Part shown: in pieces, positions 11,080-20,494 of the stretch
Layout of the letters: each line of letters opens with the position of its first letter
How positions within the stretch are numbered: the stretch's first letter is position 1
Assembly: GCF_900637855.1 (NCBI RefSeq)
Contig: NZ_LR134440.1
Location: 744,001 to 808,000 of the forward strand
DNA: 64,000 nt
From: Neisseria animaloris
GTDB lineage: Bacteria > Pseudomonadota > Gammaproteobacteria > Burkholderiales > Neisseriaceae
Direction: 5' to 3'
Notes under the pieces: generated by a model
Database searches by the model: none
What the model was told of the DNA's origin: nothing
Seen by the model: only the letters and a program-made list of their open reading frames with translations
Made by a program: the position numbers and the translations under genes

Positions 11080-11952
11080 ATGAAACCGATTAAAAAAGCC
11101 GTATTCCCCGTTGCCGGTATGGGCACCCGCTTTCTGCCGGCCACCAAAGCCAGCCCGAAAGAAATGCTGCCGATTGTCGACAAACCGCTGATCCAATATG
11201 CCGTAGAAGAAGCCGTAGCCGCTGGTTGTACCGAAATGGTGTTCGTTACCGGCCGCAACAAACGCAGCATCGAAGACCACTTCGACAAAGCCTACGAATT
11301 GGAAACCGAGCTGGAACACCGCAACAAAGAAAAACTGCTCGCACATGTGCGCGACATTCTGCCGCCCGAAATTACCTGCCTGTATATCCGCCAAGCCGAA
11401 GCATTGGGGTTGGGACACGCAGTACTGTGTGCCAAAGCCGCCGTCGGCGACAACCCGTTTGCCGTGATTTTGGCCGACGACTTGATCGACGCACCGCAAG
11501 GCGCATTGAAGCAGATGGTGGATATCTACAACCAAACCGGCAACAGCGTTTTAGGCGTAGAAACTGTCGACCCCTCGCAAACCGGCTCATACGGTATCGT
11601 TGAAATCGAAAACCTCAAAAACTACAAACGCATCACCAATATCGTTGAAAAACCCAAGCCCGAAGAAGCACCTTCTAATCTGGCCGTGGTCGGACGCTAC
11701 ATTCTCACCCCGCGCATTTTCGACCTGCTCACCAACCTGCCGCGCGGTGCGGGTAACGAAATCCAACTTACCGACGGCATCGCCCGCCTGCTGGATCACG
11801 AGTTTGTGCTGGCACATGCTTTTGAAGGCACCCGCTACGACTGCGGCAGCAAAATCGGTTATCTGGAAGCCACCCTCGCCTACGGTTTGAAGCACCCCGA
11901 AACCGGCGACGCTTTCCGCGAATTGCTGAAACAGTACGCCGAAAAAGCGTAA
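11080..11952 (+). CDS. galU: UTP-glucose-1-phosphate uridylyltransferase
   Basis: 290 residues from the second of two adjacent ATG codons. It makes UDP-glucose from UTP and glucose-1-phosphate for surface glycans and galactose metabolism, in the cytosol. Conserved blocks: [31 protein letters not shown] (nucleotide-binding loop and the K of the KEM motif), [25 protein letters not shown] (metal/nucleotide Asp) and [23 protein letters not shown] at 11071-11074 is only two bases before the first ATG (11077) but five before the ATG at 11080, so the latter is preferred. Flanked by ligA upstream and a DUS hairpin downstream. Confidence 0.95.
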   Translation: MKPIKKAVFPVAGMGTRFLPATKASPKEMLPIVDKPLIQYAVEEAVAAGCTEMVFVTGRNKRSIEDHFDKAYELETELEHRNKEKLLAHVRDILPPEITCLYIRQAEALGLGHAVLCAKAAVGDNPFAVILADDLIDAPQGALKQMVDIYNQTGNSVLGVETVDPSQTGSYGIVEIENLKNYKRITNIVEKPKPEEAPSNLAVVGRYILTPRIFDLLTNLPRGAGNEIQLTDGIARLLDHEFVLAHAFEGTRYDCGSKIGYLEATLAYGLKHPETGDAFRELLKQYAEKA

Positions 11953-11989
11953 AGCAAACCGTATCAGCATTATCTGCCGTCAATAAAAC

Positions 11990-12022
11990 AAAGGCCGTCT
12001 GAAAACTTTTCAGACGGCCTTT
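11990..12022. terminator. DUS hairpin after galU
   Basis: AAAGGCCGTCTGAAAA and TTTTCAGACGGCCTTT around a one-base loop, between convergent galU and the DUF533 gene. Confidence 0.75.
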
Positions 12023-12067
12023 AGCCTTATCCGGCATTTCACACGGCCAAACCGCTTACCGGAGCTT

Positions 12068-12694
12068 TTAGAATCCGGCCTGCTTTTCCAACGTTTCCAC
12101 CAGTTTTTCATCAAGATTCAAGGCTTGTGAAAGCTGGGATAAAAACACGATTTCTTTGCGTGCCAAATCGCCGCAAACCATACGCGCAGCCAGATACGCT
12201 TCACTGGCCAAAGCAGGGTTGTTGCCGATTTCGCGGGCGATGTCGGCCGGTGTCGCGGGACGGGCGGTTTCGGCAAGCAGCCATTGGCGGGTCGACGGAT
12301 CGCCGCCGCTTTCATTTTGAATCAACTGTTGTTCTTGCTCGTCAATCAAACCGTCGGCGGAAGCAGCGGCAATCATCGTGCGCAGAATAATTCGCCCTGC
12401 ATTTTCCGCATCATGGCCCACGGGCTCAAACGCAGCCTGATTCAAAACGGCCTGAGAGTTGCCGTTATTGCGCTGCCAGCTTTGATAAGCATGGTAGGCT
12501 AAGGCTCCCAAAGCGGCCATAGATCCTGCCGACACCATTTTTTTGGTATTTTTCTTTTTCAAAAACATGGATATCAAACCTGCCGCTGCCGCACCGCCTC
12601 CGATCTTCATCAAAGTATCTTTGTTGTTACTGCCTCCGCCTGTTTTCTGTTGCACGGTACCTAATACTTGATTTAAAAGATTGTTGAAATTCAT
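12068..12694 (-). CDS. DUF533/TerB-like family protein
   Basis: 208 residues. The start has NNLLNQVLG, then a Gly/Ser-rich stretch and a hydrophobic Gly/Ala-rich segment (about 31-68, KIGGGAAAAGLISMFL ... SMAALGALAYHAYQ). The C-terminal half (about 95-208) is a TerB-like helical domain with RTMIAAASADGLIDEQEQQLI, the EF-hand-like acidic loop of the family. This matches DUF533 (YebE type), inner-membrane-associated proteins of unknown function. An excellent AAGGAAAGG precedes the ATG. It converges with galU and is probably monocistronic. A tellurite-resistance role is not implied by the fold name. Confidence 0.8.
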   Translation of the reverse strand: MNFNNLLNQVLGTVQQKTGGGSNNKDTLMKIGGGAAAAGLISMFLKKKNTKKMVSAGSMAALGALAYHAYQSWQRNNGNSQAVLNQAAFEPVGHDAENAGRIILRTMIAAASADGLIDEQEQQLIQNESGGDPSTRQWLLAETARPATPADIAREIGNNPALASEAYLAARMVCGDLARKEIVFLSQLSQALNLDEKLVETLEKQAGF

Positions 12695-12772
12695 ACCTTT
12701 CCTTTCATATTGGAAGAGAGTTTATTGGAATATTCATCGATGAATCAAACGATTGCCACGGATTTTCCAACC

Positions 12773-12914
12773 TATAGTAAATAAGCTTATTTTTGATACG
12801 GGGTAGCAAACCGCAAATAATACAAGAATACGGAACCGATACCGTTGCCGCTTCAGCGGATTAAAAAACCATTCTTTCTAAGCGGAAGCAAATAGTTAAG
12901 TTTATTCTGCTATC
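12773..12914. mobile_element. Correia-like miniature element, long form, degenerate
   Basis: Left end TATAGTAAATAAGCTTATTT with a TIR at 12773-12799. The right end near 12890-12914 matches as a diverged inverted repeat (complement GATAGCAGAATAAACTTA). The interior, TACAAGAATACGGAACCGAT then GCTTCAGCGG and a TTCTTTCTAAGC segment, resembles from memory the long-form Correia core that is missing from the 8315-8421 copy. Alignment needs gaps, so the borders are approximate. Confidence 0.6.
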
Positions 12915-13483
12915 CTGTTTGCAACAGTTTTCAATTGATATAAATGGGCTGCTTCTTCAAAAAGCCAAGCCGCCGTATAGTAAGAAAATGTTTCTGGAAG
13001 TTAACGTTTAACTGCATTGTTTCCGCATCTTCCCTCATCAGGCCGTCTAAAAAACCTTCTAATTTACAGCCTTTTCTATGGATATCCCTTCCAAACCGTA
13101 AATCGAGAGGGGTGGTCATCGCCCAATCGTACTATATATGCGAATGTGCCGTCTGTTTCTGCACATATATTTCCAATTCTCTTATCCACCACCCCAGCAT
13201 TGTAAATTCACACTTTTTTTGACCTCCGGCACACGTCGAGCGTAAAAAGGCTGTGAAACAATATAAAAGCCACTTTCAGGAAAACGCTAGAGCAGATAAT
13301 ACTGTTGAGCATGCAGCCTTACCGTATACTGTCAGATTAAAGTTTCAAACACATTTACTGCACATACCATAGCTGTGTTTGCGGCAGCAAACATTATATA
13401 AACACCTGCGGCAGTCCAAATAAATAATTCAAATAGCAAAAAATACAACAATTCCAAAGATATTTTCGGATATTCAATAAAAA

Positions 13484-13567
13484 ACCAGATTTTGGAGCAG
13501 TACCCAAAAAATCCGGTTTAGTATTACTGCGGTTTTTACGGCGGAATCAACTCCGCTTTTTATTTTT
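13484..13567 (+). ncRNA. Possible structured RNA with terminator, no adjacent gene
   Basis: CCAGATTTTGG pairs imperfectly with CCAAAAAATCCGG (13484-13516). This is followed by a short GCGGA/TCCGC hairpin (13541-13556) and a T-rich tail (13557-13567). No coding region upstream on this strand explains a terminator, so a small RNA is possible but unproven. Confidence 0.25.
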
Positions 13568-13819
13568 AAAAGCCTTATATCGAAAAAAAATTATATTTTT
13601 CAATGGCTTGAAAATTTTTATCTTTAATTTCACCCTTTAGTTATTTCTGTTTTTCTTTCATTCATACTACTTTTTTCAGACAGCCTGCATAATCATAAGG
13701 CCATTTCAAAGTATCGGCAGCGAAAAAGATTTTTTGCAATACTTGGGAACATTCACCTTCTCTACAGCTCCGTTTATCTTTTATAAAATACCGAATATCA
13801 CAAAATAAAAACTTTGCTT

Positions 13820-13825
13820 TATAAT
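13820..13825 (+). promoter_or_regulatory. Possible -10 box of the M10 RTX gene
   Basis: Perfect TATAAT 52 bases before the preferred start, in an AT-rich context. No convincing -35 box at 16-18 bp. Confidence 0.35.
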
Positions 13826-13877
13826 TACTAAATATTTAAAACATAAAACTACATAACTTTACCTTATGGGAAAAATA

Positions 13878-16800
13878 ATGGCTTCTTATACTCTCAATAT
13901 CATCCGTAATGGACAAACCGAAATTATCGTCTTGGAAGACGGTAAAACCATCACTCTGGCAACTCAAACCAATACCCAATACCAATTGGTGGACGAGCAA
14001 GGCAACATTGTTGCAAAACCGGATACAACACTGGTAAATCAGGATTTATGGGTATTTCTTGACAATCATCCTGATGAAACTCCCCACTTGATCCTGCAAA
14101 ACTACCAATCAAATTTTCCCGTGCAGAACAGTAAATATTTGAGCCATTTGAACAGCACATTCGCAACAGCTGCCAATGATATTGTATTCCCCGAAACAGA
14201 AACAATAAAAGCACAAGAGATCACCATAGGTAGCTCATTAAGCAGCACTCAAATCGGTATAGGAGCTGCGCTTCTGGGCGCAACTGCACTCGGCTTGGCT
14301 GCCAGCGGAGGAAGCAGCAACGGAGGGGAGCAAAACAGCGGCAGCAGCGGTAACAGCATGAAAGGAGGGAACCAAGACGGAAACCACTCCGAAAATTCCC
14401 AACAAAAACCTACTCCCGTCATCGCATTTAACCCGATTACCGCCGACAACGTAGTTAACCTTAGTGAATCCAAACGTGCCATCACTGTTTCCGGTACAGT
14501 ATCCAATGCACAGGATGGAGAAACTATCGTCTTGAACATCGGAAATGCCAAATACCCCGGTACTGTTCAAAATGGTTCGTTTTCTATCGAAGTAGACGGT
14601 AAAACCTTAGCCGTTCATCGAGAAATCAACGCCACACTCAATTCCGGCAGTGTTACGGTAAGTAAAGGTTCGCATCATTATCAAGTTAATACTCAAATAG
14701 CCGAACCCGTGATTACATTTGATCCGGTCACTGCAGACAATATCATCAATAAAACCGAATCAGAAAGTTTAATCACCCTGTCCGGAAAAGTAAGTAACGC
14801 TCCTGACGGCAGTTTGATTACTCTTACCGCCGGCAGTAACAGTATCAACGCTTTGGTCAGCAACGGTTCATTCCGTGCCGATATCAGCGGCAGCATACTT
14901 GCTTCAAGCAACATTATTACCGCTGATATCAGTGTACGTGATGCCGCAGGCAATATTGCCCGTAGCACCAGCAAGCACAGTTATCGTGTTGACACAGAAA
15001 TACCGACACCTGTTTTGACCATCAACAATATTACCGAAGACAACATCGTCAATATCGAAGAATCCAAGGGAAAAATCACCATTACAGGCCAAGCTGAAAA
15101 TGTACAAGACGGCCAAGAAGTATTGGTTACCTGTTCCTGCACCAATTGTGCAGGAAATCCGATGTGGATTGAAGTTTATACCAAAGTAATAAACGGCACA
15201 TTCAACATTGAATTTAACGGCAATGATTTAACGGAATTTACTACGGTTAATGCACAAATCACTGCTACCGATGATGCCGGCAATCAAGCAACAGCGAAAA
15301 CCAACAAGGATTACGCCAGTGATTTAACGCCGCCCGAAACATCTATTCATTTAGACAACATTACTACAGACAACCTCATCAACATAGAAGAGACAGCAAA
15401 CGATATCACAATTTCCGGCAAAGTAAGCGGTGATTTCCGAAAAGGCGACAACGTAACACTGACTGTTGACAATCAAACGCACCATACTACCGTTGATGCA
15501 GAAGGCAAATTCAATACTACTGTTTCGGGAGCGCTGTTGGCTCAAACCAAATCACAAACGATACATGCCAAAGTCGATGCACATGATGTAGCAGGCAATA
15601 GAGGCGAAGCCCAAGTTAGTACAACATACAATGTAAAAACTGAAAATAATATTAAAATTCAATTAGATAAAATTACTAACGATAATTTGATCAATGTTAG
15701 TGAGGCTCAAAAACACATTACTCTTTCAGGCCGCGCTTTGGGCGATGATTCGGTAATTGGGCAAACCGTGAACCTGACTGTCAACGATAAAAAATACACG
15801 GCAATGATTAATGCCGATAAAAGCTTCAATGCCCAAGTAGCCGGTAGTGACTTAACCGCAGACTCCAAATATACCGTTCAGATGGCCTTAAATGGAAAAG
15901 ATCAAGCAGGTAATCGACTGAATGCCGAAGCTTCCCATGTGTATAAAGTAGATGCCGAAGCGGCAGCATCTGTAAAAATTACAGCCATCGAAAACGGCCA
16001 TACTTTCATTTATAACCAAAGCCAGCCACTTACCCGTATCAGCGGTAAAGTCAATTTATCCGGAGACTTCGCTCAAGGGCGCAACCCCGAACGTTTAAAC
16101 GCCATTACATTAAAAATCGGTGAGAAAAACTACTATGCGCCGATAAATGAAGACGATCAAACTTTCGAACTTAACCTCTCTGCTGAAGAATTAGCGGCTT
16201 TGAACGGCAAAAATATCAGTTACGGTTTCCATACTGAAAGAAACATTTACGTACTCAAAGAAACAACTGGTTCGAATGACAACCCTGCTTACCGTATCAG
16301 CAAAATCAGAGTGCCTGAACTAAAAGAAGAAAATGTTGAACTAACCGGCGGCAATTTGATTAAAAATGACAATGGTACTTACACAGTAGGCCAAACCGAA
16401 ACTATACCTACCGTTTTAATCAAAGGCATAGCAAGTGGCAGTGCACAAGCAGGCGACAAAGTACAAATTAATGTCGGAAAAGAAAGCTATGAAGCTACTG
16501 TTGAAGCAGACAAAACATTCAGCAAAGCCATACCGATGGCTGCGTTAGCTTCAGATGCAAACCATACTGTAACTGCCACGCTTATCACACACGACAATGC
16601 CGGCAATAAAATTACTGTTACCGACAGCTCAATTTATACAGTCGCACACACAATAACTGGTGAATTCGCAAGCCAACACGGCAAAATCGCCAGCAACGAG
16701 CTGCCTTATTTTATCAATGCGCTGGACATAAAAGAAAATTGGGGGCACATGCATAAAAACCCTGTTGGAAATGGAGGAGTATCTCTTACCTATCATTTCG

Positions 16801-18323
16801 CAACGGAAGAGGAGATACAGGCTTCTCCCACACGTTCAAATGTAACTAACCAGATTACCTACTCCGACCATGCTCGTTCCATAGTAAAAAATGCTTTGGA
16901 TACCATCAGTAAATATGCAGATATTACCTTTACCGAAGTAGATACCAATAATAAAACAAATATCAATTTCTACATGGGTGACATGCCTCCACACCTTACT
17001 AATAACTCGGCTTTCGCTTTCGTCGGCGGAGATGTTTATTGGAACAAATATTATTTTCAAAATACAGGAGACAAATTCCGCTATTACATTTCCGTGCATG
17101 AAATTATGCATTCCTTAGGGGCAAAACACACTCATGAAGGAAATGTAGTACTGAGCCGCGATGAAGATAGCTTAGGTGTATCCAATATGTCATACGAAAT
17201 GTATAACGATTTTGCCGGTACAAAAGATTTACGCCTCTATGATTTGGCCTTTTTACATTACCGCTACGGTGTCAACCCTAATGCCCGTGCCGGTAACGAT
17301 ATATATACCTTCAAAGCATTTAACTCTAAAACTGCCGATGCAGACATCTATATTTGGGATGGTGCAGGCGTAGATACATTTGATGCCTCCAATGAAACAA
17401 AAGCAGTCAATGTTAATCTGATGCCCGGTTCATGGATTTATGTTGGAGAAAAATCCACAAATAAAGACGGTATCGAGCACTTTGCAGTAAAAGGCAAAAC
17501 CATCTGGGATAAATACAGCTATTTCGGTTTGGATAAAACTGCAAAAGTTCAAGGTGATATCGACAATATTACATATAATGACTTTACCGATAAACAAGCC
17601 TTTATCGGATACGACACCCAAATTGAAAATCTGATAGGCTCTGCCCATAACGATACATTGCACGGTAACAATGCCGATAACGCTATCTATGGCGGCAGCG
17701 GCAACGACCAAATCAAAGGCGCAGCCGGTAACGATTACATCGACGGCGGAGCCGGAGCCGATACCATGGAAGGCGGCAGCGGTAACGATACTTATGTTGT
17801 CGACCATCAAGACGACAAGGTAATCGAACAAGCAAACGAAGGCACCGATCATGTACACAGCCACATTGATTACACCTTAACCGATAATGTCGAACACCTG
17901 ACCTTGCTCGGATCCACCACCATCAAAGGCACGGGCAACGCTCTGGATAATACCTTGCACGGCAACAATGCCGACAACATCCTAAACGGCATGGCGGGCA
18001 ACGACCGAATTATCGGCGGCGGCGGTAGCGACATCCTAACCGGCGGCGGAGGAAAAGACACCTTTGTATTCGATTCCCCGTTGGATGGCAGCGTTGATAC
18101 CATTACCGACTTTTTGGTTGGTACAGATACCATCGAACTATCGTCGGCCATTTTCGGCAATGTAAACACAACCATGACCGATTTCATGAATTACATTACC
18201 TATAATGCCGAAACAGGCCATCTGAGCTACGATAGCGACGGTGTCGGCGGTGCAGATGCCATTCATTTTGCCACTTTAGATAAAAATCTGGAGCTGAACC
18301 AAAACAGCTTTATCATCGGATAA
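13878..18323 (+). CDS. Giant modular RTX protein with serralysin-like (M10) metalloprotease domain
   Basis: 1481 residues. Order: BapA-prefix-like module (1-110, with TLNI and YQLVDEQGN shared with the adhesin at 20495), hydrophobic Gly/Ala helix (about 125-145), Ser/Gly/Asn linker, Ig-like repeats (about 178-924; five clear, TADNVVN/TEDNIVN type, two diverged), M10 protease (about 928-1131), and RTX calcium-binding repeats plus secretion signal (about 1250-1481). The zinc site HEIMHSLGAKH is at 1074-1084 and the Met-turn SNMSY has M1104, as in serralysins. No Sec signal; type I export is expected, probably through the system at 40256-45037. Typical serralysins are about 480 residues, so the Ig array is an unusual addition. 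One repeat has a cysteine cluster (CSCTNC). The ATG at 13866 lacks an SD; GGGA precedes 13878. Composition is AT-rich and DUS are absent inside, suggesting acquisition. Confidence 0.88.
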   Translation: MASYTLNIIRNGQTEIIVLEDGKTITLATQTNTQYQLVDEQGNIVAKPDTTLVNQDLWVFLDNHPDETPHLILQNYQSNFPVQNSKYLSHLNSTFATAANDIVFPETETIKAQEITIGSSLSSTQIGIGAALLGATALGLAASGGSSNGGEQNSGSSGNSMKGGNQDGNHSENSQQKPTPVIAFNPITADNVVNLSESKRAITVSGTVSNAQDGETIVLNIGNAKYPGTVQNGSFSIEVDGKTLAVHREINATLNSGSVTVSKGSHHYQVNTQIAEPVITFDPVTADNIINKTESESLITLSGKVSNAPDGSLITLTAGSNSINALVSNGSFRADISGSILASSNIITADISVRDAAGNIARSTSKHSYRVDTEIPTPVLTINNITEDNIVNIEESKGKITITGQAENVQDGQEVLVTCSCTNCAGNPMWIEVYTKVINGTFNIEFNGNDLTEFTTVNAQITATDDAGNQATAKTNKDYASDLTPPETSIHLDNITTDNLINIEETANDITISGKVSGDFRKGDNVTLTVDNQTHHTTVDAEGKFNTTVSGALLAQTKSQTIHAKVDAHDVAGNRGEAQVSTTYNVKTENNIKIQLDKITNDNLINVSEAQKHITLSGRALGDDSVIGQTVNLTVNDKKYTAMINADKSFNAQVAGSDLTADSKYTVQMALNGKDQAGNRLNAEASHVYKVDAEAAASVKITAIENGHTFIYNQSQPLTRISGKVNLSGDFAQGRNPERLNAITLKIGEKNYYAPINEDDQTFELNLSAEELAALNGKNISYGFHTERNIYVLKETTGSNDNPAYRISKIRVPELKEENVELTGGNLIKNDNGTYTVGQTETIPTVLIKGIASGSAQAGDKVQINVGKESYEATVEADKTFSKAIPMAALASDANHTVTATLITHDNAGNKITVTDSSIYTVAHTITGEFASQHGKIASNELPYFINALDIKENWGHMHKNPVGNGGVSLTYHFATEEEIQASPTRSNVTNQITYSDHARSIVKNALDTISKYADITFTEVDTNNKTNINFYMGDMPPHLTNNSAFAFVGGDVYWNKYYFQNTGDKFRYYISVHEIMHSLGAKHTHEGNVVLSRDEDSLGVSNMSYEMYNDFAGTKDLRLYDLAFLHYRYGVNPNARAGNDIYTFKAFNSKTADADIYIWDGAGVDTFDASNETKAVNVNLMPGSWIYVGEKSTNKDGIEHFAVKGKTIWDKYSYFGLDKTAKVQGDIDNITYNDFTDKQAFIGYDTQIENLIGSAHNDTLHGNNADNAIYGGSGNDQIKGAAGNDYIDGGAGADTMEGGSGNDTYVVDHQDDKVIEQANEGTDHVHSHIDYTLTDNVEHLTLLGSTTIKGTGNALDNTLHGNNADNILNGMAGNDRIIGGGGSDILTGGGGKDTFVFDSPLDGSVDTITDFLVGTDTIELSSAIFGNVNTTMTDFMNYITYNAETGHLSYDSDGVGGADAIHFATLDKNLELNQNSFIIG

Positions 18324-18351
18324 GGCCGTCTGAAAATATCCGTGCTATTAA

Positions 18352-18385
18352 AAAAGGCCGTCTGAAATTTTTCAGACGGCCTTTT
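18352..18385. terminator. DUS hairpin between convergent genes
   Basis: AAAAAGGCCGTCTGAAA and its complement with T-run, following a single DUS at 18322. Serves the M10 RTX gene and convergent ettA. Confidence 0.75.
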
Positions 18386-18396
18386 CAAGCTCTTAA

Positions 18397-20070
18397 TCAA
18401 CGAGTTACCGGTTTATAGCGAATCCGTTTCGGTTTCGCGCCTTCTTCGCCCAAGCGGCGTTTTTTATCGGCTTCGTATTCCTGATAGTTTCCGTCGAAGA
18501 ATACCCATTTCGAATCGCCTTCCGCTGCCAAAATATGTGTGGCGATACGGTCGAGGAACCAGCGGTCGTGCGAAATTACCATCACGCTGCCGGCGAATTC
18601 CAGCAAAGCATCTTCCAGTGCACGCAGGGTTTCCACATCTAAGTCGTTCGACGGTTCGTCCAGCAGCAGCACATTGCCGCCCGACAGCAAAGTTTTCGCC
18701 AAATGCAGGCGGCCGCGTTCGCCGCCGGAAAGGTTGCCGGCAATCTTGCTTTGATCGCTGCCTTTGAAGTTGAAACGGCCCAAGTAAGCGCGGGCGGGGA
18801 TTTCAAACTGGCCGACTTGTAAAATATCGCGGCCTTCGGCGATGTTGTCGAACACAGTTTTGTCGTTTTGCAAACCTTCGCGGCTTTGATCGATCAGCGA
18901 CATTTTCACGGTTTGGCCGATTTTCACTTCACCGCTGTCCGGCTGCTCTTTACCGGCAATCATTTTAAACAGAGTCGATTTACCCGCACCGTTGGGGCCG
19001 ATAATGCCGACAATCGCACCGGGCGGCACTTTGAAGCTCAAATCGTCGATTAAGAGTTTGTCGCCGAACGATTTGCTCACGTTTACAAACTCGATCACTT
19101 CGTTACCCAAACGCTCGGCCACGGGAATAAAGATTTCCTGTGTTTCATTGCGTTTTTGATATTCGTAGTTGGACATTTCTTCAAAGCGGGCCAAACGCGC
19201 TTTGGATTTGGCTTGGCGGCCTTTGGCGTTTTGGCGCACCCATTCCAGCTCCTGCTTCATGGCTTTCAGGCGGGCGGCTTCGGTTTTGGCTTCGTTTTCC
19301 AAGCGTTTTTCTTTCTGCTCCAGCCAAGAAGAGTAATTGCCTTTCCACGGAATGCCGTGGCCGCGGTCAAGCTCGAGAATCCATTCAGCGGCGTTATCCA
19401 AGAAATAACGGTCGTGGGTAACGGCCACTACGGTGCCGGGGAAGCGCACCAAAAACTGCTCCAGCCACTCCACCGATTCGGCATCCAAGTGGTTGGTCGG
19501 CTCGTCCAAAAGCAGCATATCCGGCTTGCTCAACAACAGCTTGCACAAGGCCACGCGGCGTTTTTCACCACCGGAAAGATTGCCAATTTTGGCATCCCAT
19601 TCGGGCAAGCGCAGCGCATCGGCAGCAATTTCCAATTCATGCTCCATACCGCCGCCGCTTGAAGAACCTGCGGCGATAATCGCTTCCAAGCGGCCTTGTT
19701 CTTCGGCCAAAGCATCAAAGTCGGCATCGGGATCGGCATAGGCGGCGTACACTTCTTCCAAACGCTTTTGTGCGGCAGCCACTTCGCCCAAACCGCTTTC
19801 CACTTCTTCGCGCACGGTTTTTTCGGGGTCGAGTCCCGGCTCTTGCGGCAGATAGCCGATTTTGATGCCGCTCATCGGCACGGCTTCGCCTTCAAACTCT
19901 TTGTCCACGCCCGCCATAATGCGCAACACGGTGGATTTGCCCGCGCCGTTCAAACCGAGCAGGCCGATTTTCGCACCGGGGAAAAACGACAGGGAAATAT
20001 CTTTGATAATAGTCTTTTGCGGCGGCACCACTTTGCTGACGCGGAGCATGGAATAAACGTATTGGCTCAT
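18397..20070 (-). CDS. ettA: Energy-dependent translational throttle protein EttA (ABC-F)
   Basis: 557 residues, the standard length. It is a cytosolic ribosome-binding ATPase that gates the first elongation steps according to energy status. Two ABC cassettes lack membrane segments: first with GLNGAGKST, LSGGEKRR and LLLDEPTNHLD, second with GPNGAGKST, LSGGERGRLHLA and LLLDEPSNDLD. Between them is the charged coiled linker (about 245-310, EKRLENEAKTEAARLKAMKQELEW). GNYSSWLEQKEKR is typical. The opening MSQYVYSMLRVSKVVPPQK matches EttA more closely than other ABC-F members. It separates the two giant RTX genes but belongs to the core genome. Confidence 0.95.
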   Translation of the reverse strand: MSQYVYSMLRVSKVVPPQKTIIKDISLSFFPGAKIGLLGLNGAGKSTVLRIMAGVDKEFEGEAVPMSGIKIGYLPQEPGLDPEKTVREEVESGLGEVAAAQKRLEEVYAAYADPDADFDALAEEQGRLEAIIAAGSSSGGGMEHELEIAADALRLPEWDAKIGNLSGGEKRRVALCKLLLSKPDMLLLDEPTNHLDAESVEWLEQFLVRFPGTVVAVTHDRYFLDNAAEWILELDRGHGIPWKGNYSSWLEQKEKRLENEAKTEAARLKAMKQELEWVRQNAKGRQAKSKARLARFEEMSNYEYQKRNETQEIFIPVAERLGNEVIEFVNVSKSFGDKLLIDDLSFKVPPGAIVGIIGPNGAGKSTLFKMIAGKEQPDSGEVKIGQTVKMSLIDQSREGLQNDKTVFDNIAEGRDILQVGQFEIPARAYLGRFNFKGSDQSKIAGNLSGGERGRLHLAKTLLSGGNVLLLDEPSNDLDVETLRALEDALLEFAGSVMVISHDRWFLDRIATHILAAEGDSKWVFFDGNYQEYEADKKRRLGEEGAKPKRIRYKPVTR

Positions 20071-20096
20071 AATTTTCTCTTTAACGATAAATAATA

Positions 20097-20136
20097 TTTT
20101 CAGACGGCCTATATGATCTTTAAGGCCGTCTGAAAA
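20097..20136. repeat. Inverted DUS pair in the ettA leader
   Basis: TTTTCAGACGGCCT and AGGCCGTCTGAAAA around a 12-base loop, 27 bases upstream of the ettA start. Confidence 0.7.
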
Positions 20137-20445
20137 ACAATCCTGACTTTATTTTTAATACCGTAAACCCAAATAATATCAAATGTGCATAGCCATTTGA
20201 TTTTGATGTTCAATTCGATAAAAGATTATCTGATGAAACAACAAGCCGTATAACCATAAACTAATTCAATAGATCAACCAAATGATGATTACCGACTGCA
20301 AAATACGAATCTGAAATAAGGCTGATGTACGATAAAGCTGAAAATACTGCCGGATGATTCAACTTAAATTTCCCATCGATTTTTCCCTATTTTAACCGAA
20401 CCACAGGAAAATCATATAGCAATCTAATGGTTTAGGCCGTCTGAA

Positions 20446-20475
20446 AACAAAAAGACCCTGCCTTTCAGCAGAGCC
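20446..20475 (-). terminator. Terminator of the RTX/vWA adhesin gene
   Basis: On the minus strand GGCTCTGC pairs with GCAGGGTC (two G-T wobbles) over a 6-base loop, followed by TTTTTGTTTT. It is not DUS-based, unlike nearly all others here. Confidence 0.7.
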
Positions 20476-20494
20476 TTTTCAATCAGCCGTTTAC

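Larger units (their letters stand above)
12695..13877. other. 1.2-kb AT-rich stretch without a recognisable gene
   Basis: Short open frames here show no family I recognise. The stretch contains a Correia-like element (12773-12914), a degenerate DUS (about 13040, GGCCGTCTAAAA), a structured segment ending in a weak terminator (13484-13567) and the promoter region of the M10 RTX gene. Composition is clearly more AT-rich than the housekeeping neighbours. Confidence 0.6.
20071..20494. other. ettA-adhesin intergenic stretch
   Basis: 424 bases, AT-rich. It contains an inverted DUS pair (20097-20136), one DUS (about 20434) and the adhesin terminator. The middle (about 20140-20430) shows no gene, repeat or site that I recognise. 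Confidence 0.6.

Noticed and set aside
12068..12694. Tellurite resistance determinant
   Set aside because: The TerB-like fold alone does not imply tellurite resistance and no ter operon is present.
12931..13119. Short frames in the 12.9-13.2 kb region as a possible gene
   Set aside because: No recognised family, no ribosome binding site and a degenerate DUS within; treated as non-coding.
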